The position numbers and the translations under genes are program-made. A stretch of 64,000 bases of DNA from Ciona savignyi (taxonomy: Eukaryota; Chordata; Ascidiacea; Phlebobranchia; Cionidae): the NCBI GenBank assembly GCA_000149265.1, contig CH003018.1, positions 661,789 to 725,788 on the forward strand, written 5' to 3'. The stretch's first letter is position 1; each line of letters opens with the position of its first letter. Positions 45,701 to 57,740 of the stretch are shown here, in pieces. A model generated the notes under the pieces. It made no database searches, was not told where the DNA came from, and saw nothing but the letters and a program-made list of their open reading frames with translations.

Positions 45701-48700
45701 ACTTGAGCACGATGGGTTAGAGTGAGTAGATGATTATGAGGAGGACCAATAATCTGAGGAAATAAGTATAATTTAAGGAAACTGACTTTGAAGTGACCAT
45801 GAAGCTTTGATTTCAGTTACAATATAAACATTGAATGGAACAAAATTGGATCTTAAACTAACATTTTAAATACTAACCCCCATTTGAAATCAATTCTTGA
45901 AACGATATTTGATAAATCACAATAATATAAAAAACAACACATCATTGATGTGAAGTCATGGATTAATTCATAAAAGCTTTATGGGAAAACACAACCGATA
46001 ACTTGTTGATATTGCAAAAGCTTTAATCTTGTTGAGATAATGGAAAATATTTTAATGGATTAGAAGCTATATACATCAACACTCTCTCATCATGCAACCA
46101 TTTAGTTTACGATTCCTTCATGGAATGAATACAGAAAATTTGGATGTACAACAACCTTATTCAGTATCAGAAAATGGCCAGACATATTGCTATTTTAAAT
46201 CTTATCATAATCTGCTTTGTGTTTTTGGGAGATGCTGAAAAGAAATACTTGAACAAGGTAAGACTATCGTGTAAAATTTAAAAAAAAAAGGTTAAACATT
46301 GTATTTCAAAACCAGTTTTGTTCATTCACAATTGACCAATGTAAAGAAGAGCCTTACAACTTGCTTAAGTCATGTCAACTTGCATTAAACGAACCAGAAA
46401 AGTTAAAGGGAATATCGGATCAATTCTTGTGTACACACCGAGATAAGCTGGTTGGAAAAGCAGGTAAAATAAGTTTATTGCCTTGGAATTTATCTAATTT
46501 CACTGCTAAGTATGTTGTATGTGAAAATCATTAACGTTGATTTGTGTTTTATAGAGTCGCTGGTGAAACGATCGATCGACCAGGTTGGAAACAATCGAAC
46601 AAAGAGATCAACTGGTTGCAATATCTGCACACGCAGTTCCAACCAGCAAATTATATACGCAGCACAAGATGCGCAATTTGGAACTGAAAGAATGCTGGAA
46701 TTGGTACATAACCCAGGTACGGGTGCAATAATTATGTATAAACAGCCAAAATGGCCGAAGGCATTACCCGTTTCATGTAAAGTTGTACAATTTATTCGAC
46801 AGTTTAATAAACATAGTTATGAGAAAGAAAAAGGTTTTGAAATTTACAACTTGATATATAATTACAGCCGAAAACTTGTACCAAACGTACACGGTGCAGA
46901 GTTGTAATGGCAACACGCAAGCATATGCTGGAGGAAGAACACACACTTGTAAGAAACAGATGTTGGAGTTTACTGCGGCTGTGTTTGGGGAGGGGGATGG
47001 TGTGATTGTTCAGAATGTCAAATATCCAGCAACATGTGCCTTTTTGTATAATTGCTAAATGCTAACTGCTTTTGCTTATTTTGTGTACATTTGCTTTTGT
47101 TTGCCTCGGTAATTTTTGCATATAAAATCGCACTTTAATGATGTAAATTTATATATATATATAACAATTTCAAGTGAAGTAAAATACACCACTTAGATAT
47201 TCTTATGCTGTTTAAATAAACAGGTTAAGAATAAATTGGAAAATGCACTTTTTAGCATCGTAATAAATACAAAGGGAGCACGGAAGACCTTATCTCTTCT
47301 TGTATAGTGGCATGGATATTCAGTCCTATTACTATATTTTTGTAATGACTGGATAAATTTGTTTTTTTATACCTTTGTCATATAAAGACTACGTTTCCCC
47401 ATGCATCATACACGATTAAATCACTAATGACTGTTGAATATTTACTCAATATATCTTTACCAAAACAAAGAAAGCATTATAAGAAGTTTTTTTGTTTTCT
47501 AAACAAAATAGGTGAAGATCCCCAAGACCTCACAACTGTTAGGATTGTTGCAATTGCAATATCTGTGCCATGTCAAAAAACACGTACTTAGGATTTACAA
47601 TTATACTAAAGGTTTGAGGTAATCTGGGGGTGAAAAGCATATAGAAAATCAAATTTAATAAAAATTAAACACACAATGATCATTAATTACAAGATAAGAC
47701 TAATTGTTAATCTAGACGTTAACAACCCCATGAACCACATTATTGATATTTTCATACAATTAGAAGGTAAGCATAACCATTTACATAATGCCAAGTGCCA
47801 ACACTGTCTAAAGAAAACAAGAAAAATCTAAATTTACCTGAACAACATGTGGAATAGAAAGAAGCATATCTGATACGCTGGAAAAGCCATTTGTACGAAG
47901 AGCGTGACCATAGTGTCTTTGGTAAGCCATTGATACATCAGCACAAGGTAAACAACAGTATGGAAATGTCTGTTGAACAAAACAGAATGATGTAATCCAT
48001 TAGTGAAAGAATATATGACATACCTTTAAAAGATCAACAAGCTCTCTGGCGAAATTAACGAGGTTTGAAGATTTTGATCGAGAGGAGGTAGAAGTTTCAC
48101 TTGCCGTGTCAGAACCTATGGGAGAATCATCAAAATAACTTTGGGAATACAAATGATCCAATTATGCCAATAGCAACTATTACTACATTACATTGTCCAA
48201 AAAATATGAACAATCCTGCATTGAATTGTAGTGGTGTATATATATTTCAAATGTAAACTGCAACAAATGTACTACAGTTAAAATTTTAATGATGTTAATA
48301 TGTCAATTATTTTTTTAAAAAGAATTAGAATTTTATTTTATTTTGAACTACCATTATCACTATGAGGTTGGGACCAGACAACCGTCTTAACATCGCCATC
48401 AATAATCTGAACTCCAGGTACATATGAAATCTGGTGCTCGAGAAACACTCCTGATCCTTCCTACAAATTAATTTAAGAGTTTAATAATCCTGCAAAGCGA
48501 TTAAAACTTAATAAGGACTTTTGGTTAAATTCTGCAATGCATAGGAAACTAAAATGATTTATGGTTAAACTTTACCTGGGGGTACGGGAAGCTGCCGAAC
48601 TGAGCCAAATAGCATTGTTCAAAGCTGCAAGGTAGGGAAAAGTCAAAGCAATGATTGCATAGCTTTAAAAATACAACTTCAAAACTTACTCACCTATTCA

Positions 48701-51700
48701 AAACTATGGAGCCGCTGTGAGAATAGAGCAGTGCATGAAGCTTTGCAGAGAATTCTCGTAAACCAATATTAATCTTTATTGGAGGTCTCATTTGGACTCT
48801 GTACATAACCTTATTAATTTACTTGTTACCTATTAAATGAGTTTAGTAGTTAATTTACCTGTCCGGTCGGTAATGTTGTTTACATACAGAAAACAACGGA
48901 TTTTCATCATTCCTATTAAAAAGTTAATATTTTAGCAAAGCCAAATAAATTAGGGGAAGTATATTGGGGAGCAGTGAAAGTGAACTATAGATTGAATACA
49001 CCCGTCTTATAAAACGGATATACAACAGTATTGACTAACAGGATATATGACATCACGCTCAATACATCAACACAAACTCCGTCGCAGATTGAATAACAAA
49101 ACTGCAATTATATCATATTACCAGATGTAATCAGTGCACTTTTTACTTACTTCGCAAGAAAGATGAAAACTTTATCATTAATTTCCCGAAGAACAACAAA
49201 GTCATGCAACTGTCGAATTTGACCTAGCTTCAATGCCTTGTGATAACTAATGAAGTAATCACCTTATAAAATACTAATAAACACAAATTATTATACCCAC
49301 GTTACCTTTGAGCATAAAGTGATATAAGCTCGTTAAATTGAATTCCATTCCGAGCATATTCTTTTAGAAGAGGAAGCAGCTCTTTCCTTAAGAGACAAAA
49401 AAACTTTATAATTAGAAATAAATAAATGTATTATTGGATAAAACAATACATACATGTGCAGTACTAAACAAACAATGATAAAGTACTATAAACAAAGTGA
49501 CGAACTTAAGTAATGTCCTTTCATCTTCTAATTTCTGAGAGATTGTGACAAGGATTCGTTTGTTGCCGAGTTTTCTCCGGTGAAGACTTTGCAAGATAAT
49601 AGAAGCAGAATCCACATCAGGTACAGTAACATCACACATCACTGTGAAGCGGTTATGCGGTCGAATTTGAAGCTTCCACAGCTGAAAGCAATATATTAAA
49701 AATCATATTATTAAACAAACTTAGAAAACAGCGTTGTATTTACTAGGGGGAAAGTTTACACTATGAATAATAAGGTAACCAGNNNNNNNNNNNNNNNNNN
49801 NNNNNNNNNNNNNNNNNNNNNNNNNNNNNNNNNNNNNNNNNNNNNNNNNNNNNNNNNNNNNNNNNNNNNNNNNNNNNNNNNNACAGTAAATAAAAAGAAT
49901 ACATATATTTTTGGGCAATAATTAAATAAATAGGAATGAAATAACCTTTAATATCTGTATTGAATTACTTTGTAGATGACAGTACAGTACTTTCTATTAT
50001 TTAATCAGGAGCAATTTTATAAATGAAATCAAGTAAAAATTTTAACAAAGTCCAGTAATTAGAACAATTCTACAATAAATCTGCCATACCTGTGTATGCT
50101 GTGTGATTAAATTCCATATTTTTTCTTGAATTGTTTTCACACCAAGTTGTGCATCGATGTTGCTTATGGTGAGTTGCACACCACTGTCTGCAAATAGTGA
50201 AACAAATCACATCAAAATTAATGCTTTAACAACATAAGAAACACTCAATTACCATTTGAGACAGGAGAATGATTTGAAGGTGAGTCAAACTTATCTGGAC
50301 AAGAAGCTTCATGAATCCTTTATAAAAATTGGATAGATCAACGGTTTGTTTATTGCAGTGATAATGTAAAATGTATTAAAATTATAAAACAATTGATCAA
50401 CTTTATTTAAATGTAAATGTTTGATTCTCACCGGTTCGATTGTTGCATTAGATGACGCGCCATCTGAAATGAAAGTAAAATAAGCACCACACGCGAATCA
50501 TGATTATTGACATCGATCATAAACTCACCTGCGGCTGAAATGCTCTGCGTCGTGGAGTAAAGTGTTTGGAAAGTGCGGATAAATCACTTGTTTTTCGCTG
50601 GACAAATATTTTGTTGCCATGTACCATCTCACCATTCAATCTTTTTAAGGCTCTAAAAAAATTGATGTAAAAGCACTTTTTTTACAGATGTAGATGAGTT
50701 AAATTTAGAAGCAGATTAAACTACAATCATTAGAATGCGCACCTACGAGCGAGCTCTTCAGTGCTAAATTTGATGATAGCTGTTGGTGGCATGACATTAA
50801 TCACCTTCCCCCCACAATTCTCCGATATTTGCTTTAGCTTTCCACGGATCATACCAACATCTACGTAACTGGGAAGATTGGATACAAGCAAGTGTTGCTC
50901 AGAAACAGAGTCCTGCGTAAATAATTTCAGTTAGTTAGACAGATCAAAACATTTAAAATGGTTTTAATCTTGAGTTGACCGATAACGTTATCAGAAAATA
51001 AAATTGTTATGTATTCTTGAATTCCAAGAATACTTTACTAAACACAAATTAGGTTATTGATAAACAGAACATAACCACCTTAGATGCATAGACAACAGGA
51101 AGGTCTGCAACAAATTCTTCATATGAAACAGCAGTATTTGCAGCCTCAACTAATGCTTTTGAGGCGTTCACAGGGTGAATAAGAACCACAAAATACTTAT
51201 GACGATGACGAAGGTCACTAACTTCAGAGGTGAAATTACAATCGCCTTAAAAAACACATTTTAATAGTAAAACAGTGACAAATAACAGTGAAGCTAAAAC
51301 ATTTATAAATATTTATAATTTTTTTTTCTCACCGGTAATTAGTATAACGGTGGCAGGCGCAATGTGGGTTTGAGCATATCTGCGTAAACTTTGTCTTAGT
51401 TTATCATCAGCTGCGTTCTTGGCCACTGCGTTCACATGGATCACATTCACCTACAATATATATTTTGTTTAATAAAGCTTTGGTCAAAAACTTCTTAGTT
51501 AAATACCTGAGCATTGTTTAGGTCTTGTATAACATGTCGACTCTCTTTATTAATATCACAAACTGCCATGAATTCTGCCTCTACATGGTCTGTGGTGAGC
51601 AATAGCATACTAAATATCACATTCATGTATTATTGGGGTAAATTAAAAGAATATAACACGAATATACATACCATTAAAAAACTGTCTTCTAATTTTTTGA

Positions 51701-52893
51701 ACAATGGCCAAAGAGGATTTTCCAGACGGGACTTGGCAATTTTCAATATCCCAGAAAACACCAATAGGAAATATTTTTTTTGGAGAATCTTTATTGAAAA
51801 GAACAGTTGAAACATCCCCATTTTCACTTGCTGTCAGCTGTTAGGTCAAGAAAAAGTATTACAATCCGACGTAAATGAACTGCACACACACAGCATAAAA
51901 AGCACACCTTTTGCAGCAAACACTCGTGACTAAACGGTGGTTTTTGTGAAAGTGCAAAGTGGAGCAAACACGAAAGCATTGAAACACAAATATCACGTGG
52001 CAGGATATCTTTGATCTTGCGTTCAAAATCAGAAAATGATGAGCAATGCTTGGAAATTTCAAATATTTTTTTAGTAAAATGGTTCGATTCAGTTTTAAAG
52101 GAATTTAATTTTGTTTGTTCCCGAGGGCTGCTAAAGCCAGAGTCTGGATGTGAAATACAATCTTGCGACCTAACAGAACTCTTTCCAACATCAAGCATTT
52201 GTAATAACAGTTGAGCGGGTGGTGTAGGAATAGGTGATCGTGGTACAAAATCAGCCGGTGTCATCAGTGGCTCGCTTACAGCTGTAGAGTGAGTTGGTGT
52301 GTTCAGTGGAGCATAACTAATGATGCTGGGATCTTGATCGCCCACTGGTGGAGACATTAGCCACTGCGGGACATTGGAGTTCCGTGGATGAATAAATTCG
52401 GGTGTAGCAGACGCAACAGCTCCTGTCAAAATTAAACAAATGTTTATTAGAAATTGGAAAAGAAATGGATGTATTACATAACCAAGTAATAAACTAATAG
52501 TGTACCAAACTCTGTAAAAGTTCCATTAACATTTGTAGGAGTTAGTACGCCTTCATGTACTGACTCTATGCTTTGCCAGTGTAGAGCCGATCCTTGGATT
52601 CCCTGTAATTTTGTATCATATATTATAACTATTATACTATATGTTGCAGCAGGAGTATTGCAATAAACAGGACTCATTTACAAACTTACTGTTGGGGAAA
52701 AAGTGAAGGATTGAGGGGGACAATTTTGCAACGGAAAAGCAAATTGTGAAGGTGCATCATATATTGCAGCAGGACTTGCAGGTTGACTTGAGTACGGATA
52801 GATGCACAGTGATTGGGGTTGCAACAAGAAAGGATCATAAAAATTGTTTGATGAAACTGCAGCAGCAGTACTGGCTGGTACCTCATTGCTCAT
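42754..52893 (-). CDS. MARF1: MARF1 orthologue: NYN ribonuclease with two RRMs and eight LOTUS domains
   Basis: 31 coding exons, all phases joining: 52893-52690, 52602-52506, 52422-51908, 51837-51672, 51589-51507, 51450-51333, 51245-51079, 50912-50743, 50652-50529, 50463-50432, 50317-50253, 50187-50090, 49681-49506, 49386-49306, 49246-49151, 48912-48859, 48798-48694, 48624-48576, 48460-48352, 48115-48024, 47969-47838, 45753-45611, 45544-45411, 45160-44958, 44718-44476, 44296-44148, 44082-43998, 43892-43786, 43727-43567, 43509-43397, 43335-42828; about 1526 codons plus an unresolved tail (stop at 42754 by read-through, or a further exon). An in-frame TAG precedes the ATG. Residues ~290-450 form the NYN nuclease domain ([28 protein letters not shown]; acidic residues present). 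RRM1 is ~451-548, RRM2 ~580-670, and eight LOTUS/OST-HTH repeats follow. In vertebrates MARF1 is an RNase acting in oocyte meiosis and transposon silencing. Confidence 0.9.
45754..47837 (-). other. Largest MARF1 intron, hosting an opposite-strand gene
   Basis: Lies between the exon ending at 47838 and the exon starting at 45753, about 2.1 kb against mostly 60-400 bp for the other introns. It contains the plus-strand gene at 46174-47058. The rest (47059-47837) is AT-rich with no exon seen. Confidence 0.8.
46174..47058 (+). CDS. Secreted cystine-knot ligand, Spätzle/neurotrophin-like, nested in MARF1
   Basis: Exons 46174-46257, 46316-46463, 46555-46776 and 46868-47058 join in matching phases (0, 1, 1) with GT-AG introns of 58-91 bp and give 214 codons plus stop. 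Exon 1 encodes a signal peptide ([20 protein letters not shown]). Exon 2 adds a pro-region with four cysteines. At the start of exon 3, NRTKR is a furin-type site. The mature part has CNIC, then ~45 residues, then [12 protein letters not shown], a TCKKQ segment, and the C-terminal stretch [13 protein letters not shown]. The order of a C-rich start, YxxxxxVxxC, CKxQ and Px(S/T)CxC-like end matches the Spätzle and neurotrophin cystine-knot layout. Assignment is by pattern only; no close homologue was recognised. It would be secreted, processed, and act on a receptor. Confidence 0.55.
49783..49882. other. Assembly gap (100 N) in a MARF1 intron
   Basis: One hundred N between the exons ending at 50090 and starting at 49681. 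Both exons are phase 0 and complete, so no coding sequence needs to be missing. Confidence 0.98.
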
Positions 52894-52899
52894 ATTACT

Positions 52900-53809
52900 C
52901 AGGGTATTCTAAGCAGCTTATTATTGAGCATTACACAACCAGCTTGTAATACTTACACAATACGGTACTCTGCAAATAATAATAATGAGCATATATACAA
53001 ATAGCATTGATTAATTAGTACATTGTCTTGGGTAAATATGAATGTGGGTCCTCAAACAATTGTTGCTTTGGTTACATAGAATTACAAAAATATACATTTC
53101 ATTTACAGTAATTGAAACTTAAAACGAGTGCAGTAGTGTGTATACATTGGAACAATATGATTATTAATAATACTGTTTTTACCATTACTAGACAAAGCAT
53201 GTACCATTTGTACACACATGCTTAATTCCCAAAATATACATACAATCAACAATTTTTGAAAAAAATTGAAAAAATATTTTTGTCATATCAAATTATACAA
53301 TCTACGTTTTTAAACACATTTTGTCTCATCACAATTGATCTATTATTACTAAAATTATAAGTAAACAAATTAAATTGTGTGCAACTATTTCAGGCAAACC
53401 AAAATGTCATGTTATCTCCTCGATACAGGTACCAGCACCGCTAATATTGTGCACAAAGATACAGGACAAAACATAAATATGATGATGCGAAAAATAGTGT
53501 AAGATATTCCCACACTTTTATTTTATCAATGCTATCAGATAGCCAGCAGTAAAACAATTATTCAAGATAACGATTTTTAAACTTCTGTTTATATATCTAT
53601 ACATTACACTAAATATATTTTAAGAATGTTGAATAGGATCATAATAAATAGGCTATAACTTTTAACAAGAGTTTAATTTATTTTATGTGAATTAAGATTA
53701 AACGTTGGTGCAAACATGTTAAAAAGCAGCATGTTAATGTTATTTATGTAATACGCCAAATGCAATTCTTACAGGGCAGTAAAAATGTAACAAATATTGG
53801 ATGACGTAT
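52900..53809. other. Intergenic between MARF1 and vinculin
   Basis: Very AT-rich, no gene. It holds the MARF1 promoter/5' UTR side and the vinculin 3' UTR side, both genes being on the minus strand. The ~900-bp distance argues against a tunicate-type operon. Confidence 0.5.
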
Positions 53810-56800
53810 TTATGCTTTGCGAACCCATCTCATCTTAACACCAGCATCGGTTCGAATACGTATTGAAGCAGCTTCAGCAGAACGCACCGTATCTTTAACA
53901 CTCATCATTAGATTCTGTGCATTGTGCACCAACATCTCAGTGGCTTGCTCAGCAGCTTCTTCTTCATCTTTTGTCATCTCGGTCGAATCACCAAGAGAAG
54001 CAGCTTTAACAGTGGATAAGATGCGGAGTTGAGTGCTGATGGTTGGGATTCGATCTAATGTCTTTTTCATGTCGGTTCGGATTCTTCTATCTGTGCATTT
54101 GTCTGCAACTTCATGAGCTAGACGTGTTACATCATTGGAAGCTTTTGCAATTTCCTTTGCACATGCAATCAAATCACTCTTTTTGCCTACTTCTCCGCGA
54201 ACAAGATGTGACATTTTGGCCATAAGCAGAGCCATTCTCTTAGCAGCAGCAATAATATCATTTCCTTTGCTTTCCCATTTCCTCGCTTCTTCATGAAGCT
54301 CACGAGCAGCTTGCATCATGGGAACATCTTCCTCTTGCTCTTCTGGAAACTCTTCCTCTTCTGGAGGAGGAGGCACTGGTGGAGCATACTCATTCTCTTG
54401 TGGCAGTGGAGGTACCGGGGGTGGCTCCTCTTCGATCACCATGTTCTTTGCTTGTTGCGCAATTCTTCTTGCTTCCACTGTGTTCCGAACTTGAGAAACA
54501 GCCCTGATCAGTTCATCATTCTTATCCTTCACATTTGCTTTTGTAGAACCACTGTTAGGATTTTGAGCATATTCTCGAGTTGCTTGTACCATGGGATTGA
54601 TTGTTTGGCTTAATCCGTTCAAGTTTGATTTTAACTCTTGAACATATTCAGCATCATCAGTATTTTCAACCTCTCTCTTACCAGCCATCAAGATCCTATG
54701 TGCTCTGCGGGCAATGTTACCTGCTGCAGGCAACGCCACAGTTGGTCTGTTTTCTTGGATTGCAGTTAAACAGGTTTTATGATCTTTCTTAATCCCATCC
54801 TCCGATGCTTTTATGAAGTCCACAACATCCATTGCATTGTCTACTTGTTCAGTAAGGTCATCGACATGCTCAGTCCACTCATCAGTCAAAGCCTTTAAGT
54901 GATCTTTAGCCAGCTTGTTATCAGGATAGTCTAGAACAATCTTACCAGCATTTATTACTTGAGGAGTTAGCTCTTGTATCTTTTTTGCTGACACTGTTGC
55001 CTTGGCAACTTTTTCCTCAGCCCCTAATTCACTGGTTGCTACAGCTTGCAGACCTAAGTTGGCTAATCTTGCAGCTTGTTTTGTCAATGCTTGAGATTTT
55101 TCAGCGAACTTTTCTTCTCTACCTGCTACATGCTTGGGTGCAGATGCAGCAGTTACAAACTGCTTCAGAACTGTTGTTGTATCGGAAAACTCATCAGCAA
55201 CTTGACCAATTACTGCCAGCTTCATGTTTTGTTTAAGTTCCTGAAGTTTAACCTTAAGTTCTTCGGCAAGTTTCTTGGCTTCAGGTGAATTTCCTTGACC
55301 TCGCTTAACCAAGTCTGCTAGTCTATTGCACAAACTTTCACATTCTGCCGCGTTTTGAAGCAAAGCAGCTCTAATTTCAGGATTTTCACACTCGACTGCA
55401 AGTCTTCTAGCATCACTCATCACACTCCGAGCTGCCAGAATTCCTTTTCCACCATCTTCTGCTCCTGGATTATCAAGCCACTTATTTGCTGCATCCAACT
55501 TCGCTTCAAGTGTTTGAGGAAAGCCACCAGAGGCAACAGCTTTGCCAATTTTGGCATTGATCTGTGCTATTTTCTCCGCGGCCTGCTTAGATAAAAGCCG
55601 AGCTTCAGGTAGGTGACCAAGGCCCTTTTGTCTGTAGTCATCTAATTTCTCCATCAATTCATCCAATTCATCACACAACTTAAACAATTCAGCAGCTTCT
55701 TTAGCAGTTTGCGGATTGGCTGCTAATATCTGTGCAATCTTCCTAGTTGCCCCTACAAGTTGTTTGACGTCATCAGATCCAGTACCAGGTCCTGGTTTAG
55801 CTTGAGGATCAGCAAGCCATTCCTTAGCAGTTGGTGTTTTACTTGAGACAAGAGCAAAAGCCTGATCAAGCTCTTCAAGGTTTTTCAATGCTTCATCAAC
55901 ATCTAGCAATAAACCATTCAAAGCTGTCTGAATTTGATTAGCAAGATGACGAGCCTCAGATGAATTTCCTTTGTTTTGTCTACGTAGAGCAGCAAGCTTT
56001 TCTGTCATGATTCCAATATCATTGCACTTATCCAGTATTTTGGATCCTAATACACCACCGGCTTGGTTTCCAATTTCCCGAGCCTGGTCCAAGGTTTGAC
56101 GCAAAGCCAACTCATCAGCGGTGTCCGGTTGAGCAGTTGGATCATTTAACCAACGATTTGCAGCAACCAAATTCTTGGCCATTTTATTGCGAACTTGTCT
56201 CAACTCTAACACATTTGTTGGCTCTGTGGAAACTTCTTGATCTGTAGAAACTAATTGCAGCACCCGGATAATTTCAGTGATTTCATCAGATAAATTCTTA
56301 ACATAATATTCTCTATTAGTACATGAAGCATCACTTCCCACACCAGCTTCATTGACTGTTGTAACATACACTTTCATACTTGAAATCAAATTAGGAAGCT
56401 GGCTGCGTAAATCTGCAACTCCAGTTTTCAGCTTATCAGCATGCAATGCATTAGTAAGATCTTTGGATCTCTGTAAAACCAAATCGGACAGATTTGTCAT
56501 CCCTGGTGTTAGGTTTTTGACATATGTAACAAGATCTTCCATTCCCTGAACAACTTCGGATACCTTGAGATAATCTCGAACTTTACGACAAACATGGCAG
56601 ATCCTTCTCACCTCAGCTTCATCAAAGATGAGCAGCAAATCTGAGGTTCCTTGAAGAATTCCTCGAGATCCGGCAATCAGTTTCTCCCGACCAGCCTTCG
56701 AGTACTCATCCCCCTCAATAAGTTTGGCCGAGTCCATTAAAAGATCCGCTGCAGTTTGCACTTTTTTAATAGCTTGCGGAGTGTCCATTTTTAGAACCTG

Positions 56801-56998
56801 ATCTTTAGTTGTGGCAATTTGGGCGTTGCCTACTGTTGCTAGATTATTAACTGCAGAGCTAACTGCTTGAATAGGTTTCATGAGAGACGGCATTGCAGCA
56901 CCATCTTCACCTTGCTCATGCAATATGACAAGGTGGGAGACCTGCTCTGCAACAGGTTCCAAGATTTGCTCGATGGTCTTGGTGTGAAACACAGGCAT
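53810..56998 (-). CDS. VCL: Vinculin, single uninterrupted exon
   Basis: 1062 codons plus TAA. The start is the ATG at 56998 (MPVFHTKTIEQILEPVAEQ); the frame extends upstream only through a non-ATG TTG. Vinculin is a cytoplasmic actin-binding adaptor at cell-matrix and cell-cell junctions. The N-terminal talin-binding head domain D1 is clear (EPVAEQVSHLV, then AVSSAVNNL, whose alanine 49 aligns with vertebrate A50; DLLLIFDEAEVR). Vinculin repeats fill ~200-840. A proline-rich neck at ~855-890 (EEEPPPVPPLP, APPVPPPPEEEEF) follows. The tail from ~891 has RIRTDMKK, PTISTQLRILSTVKA and EMLVHNAQNLM. It ends in RWVRKA, lacking the PWYQ end of vertebrate vinculin, and has no metavinculin insert. Length is nearly that of vertebrate vinculin (1066). 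Vertebrate genes have about 22 exons; here none. No frameshift or stop is seen, so it looks functional. Confidence 0.95.
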   Translation of the reverse strand: MPVFHTKTIEQILEPVAEQVSHLVILHEQGEDGAAMPSLMKPIQAVSSAVNNLATVGNAQIATTKDQVLKMDTPQAIKKVQTAADLLMDSAKLIEGDEYSKAGREKLIAGSRGILQGTSDLLLIFDEAEVRRICHVCRKVRDYLKVSEVVQGMEDLVTYVKNLTPGMTNLSDLVLQRSKDLTNALHADKLKTGVADLRSQLPNLISSMKVYVTTVNEAGVGSDASCTNREYYVKNLSDEITEIIRVLQLVSTDQEVSTEPTNVLELRQVRNKMAKNLVAANRWLNDPTAQPDTADELALRQTLDQAREIGNQAGGVLGSKILDKCNDIGIMTEKLAALRRQNKGNSSEARHLANQIQTALNGLLLDVDEALKNLEELDQAFALVSSKTPTAKEWLADPQAKPGPGTGSDDVKQLVGATRKIAQILAANPQTAKEAAELFKLCDELDELMEKLDDYRQKGLGHLPEARLLSKQAAEKIAQINAKIGKAVASGGFPQTLEAKLDAANKWLDNPGAEDGGKGILAARSVMSDARRLAVECENPEIRAALLQNAAECESLCNRLADLVKRGQGNSPEAKKLAEELKVKLQELKQNMKLAVIGQVADEFSDTTTVLKQFVTAASAPKHVAGREEKFAEKSQALTKQAARLANLGLQAVATSELGAEEKVAKATVSAKKIQELTPQVINAGKIVLDYPDNKLAKDHLKALTDEWTEHVDDLTEQVDNAMDVVDFIKASEDGIKKDHKTCLTAIQENRPTVALPAAGNIARRAHRILMAGKREVENTDDAEYVQELKSNLNGLSQTINPMVQATREYAQNPNSGSTKANVKDKNDELIRAVSQVRNTVEARRIAQQAKNMVIEEEPPPVPPLPQENEYAPPVPPPPEEEEFPEEQEEDVPMMQAARELHEEARKWESKGNDIIAAAKRMALLMAKMSHLVRGEVGKKSDLIACAKEIAKASNDVTRLAHEVADKCTDRRIRTDMKKTLDRIPTISTQLRILSTVKAASLGDSTEMTKDEEEAAEQATEMLVHNAQNLMMSVKDTVRSAEAASIRIRTDAGVKMRWVRKA

Positions 56999-57452
56999 TG
57001 TCAATTTCAAGCTATTTAATTTGGGTCATTAACAAATTGTTATTGCTGATTTGTTGTAGTATGAACTACCTGTATTAAAGATATTAAGATTCATATACGA
57101 CCACTGCTTATACTCATATACAAGGAAGTATTTACTTAGGTAAGGATTGGTGGTCTGGTCTACCATTTAAAACATAAATTTAACTTATTTTGATTGTTCA
57201 TTAGCAACATAACGATGATGAAAATTATATAAAAAACTGCTTAGATAAAAATGTTTTACACACAGCAAATGGTATATGTAATGTTAATTAAAAAGCTATG
57301 TTGTAAACACTAAACAAAATATCCTAAAAAATAGAATAAAAATGAATAATTTTCAATTTTTCATCTAATGAATTTCTGATATATAACCTGCTTCTACTGT
57401 ATTGGGTGACCTTTTGATTACATATAGGCTTATTATGAGTGTATATATGATG
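56999..57452. other. Upstream region of vinculin
   Basis: AT-rich, no coding exon. It should hold the 5' UTR and promoter of the minus-strand vinculin gene. An AAATAG acceptor-like site lies 14 bases upstream of the ATG and could mark a 5' UTR intron or trans-splice site. Confidence 0.4.
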
Positions 57453-57740
57453 TGATATTCATGTTTATCCCCATGAATGGAAAAACCAATGAGGTTCAAT
57501 ACAGAGCTAATCGTCAAATCACCTCGTGCCCACCAACGGGTTATCGTAGCTATTGCAGTGTGTTGTGTATGATTCACATGTTACTTCAATTTAGTATAAC
57601 CCATTAATTCGCTAGGTTGCGGCAATGACAGTTAAGTGCCTTGCCCAAGGAAACAACCGACTAGCTAGTGAACAGTTTCGTACCTGCAACCCTTCGGCTG
57701 AAAGTCGATGCACTAAGCCACAAGACTAATCTGTCGGACC
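57453..57740 (-). mobile_element. Diverged tRNA-derived SINE
   Basis: Same family as 41673-41964 and the array copies (ATTCATGTTTATCCCCATGAA start, CTTGCCCAAGG core, tRNA-like head at the right), strongly diverged. Confidence 0.8.

Noticed and set aside
51859..52214. Overlapping ORFs on both strands in the MARF1 third exon region
   Set aside because: Other-frame shadows of the MARF1 coding exon.
53817..56549. Plus-strand ORFs opposite vinculin
   Set aside because: Antisense shadows of a long conserved coding exon.
56999..57010. Four extra N-terminal vinculin residues
   Set aside because: They would need a TTG start; MPVFHT at 56998 is the conserved vinculin start.
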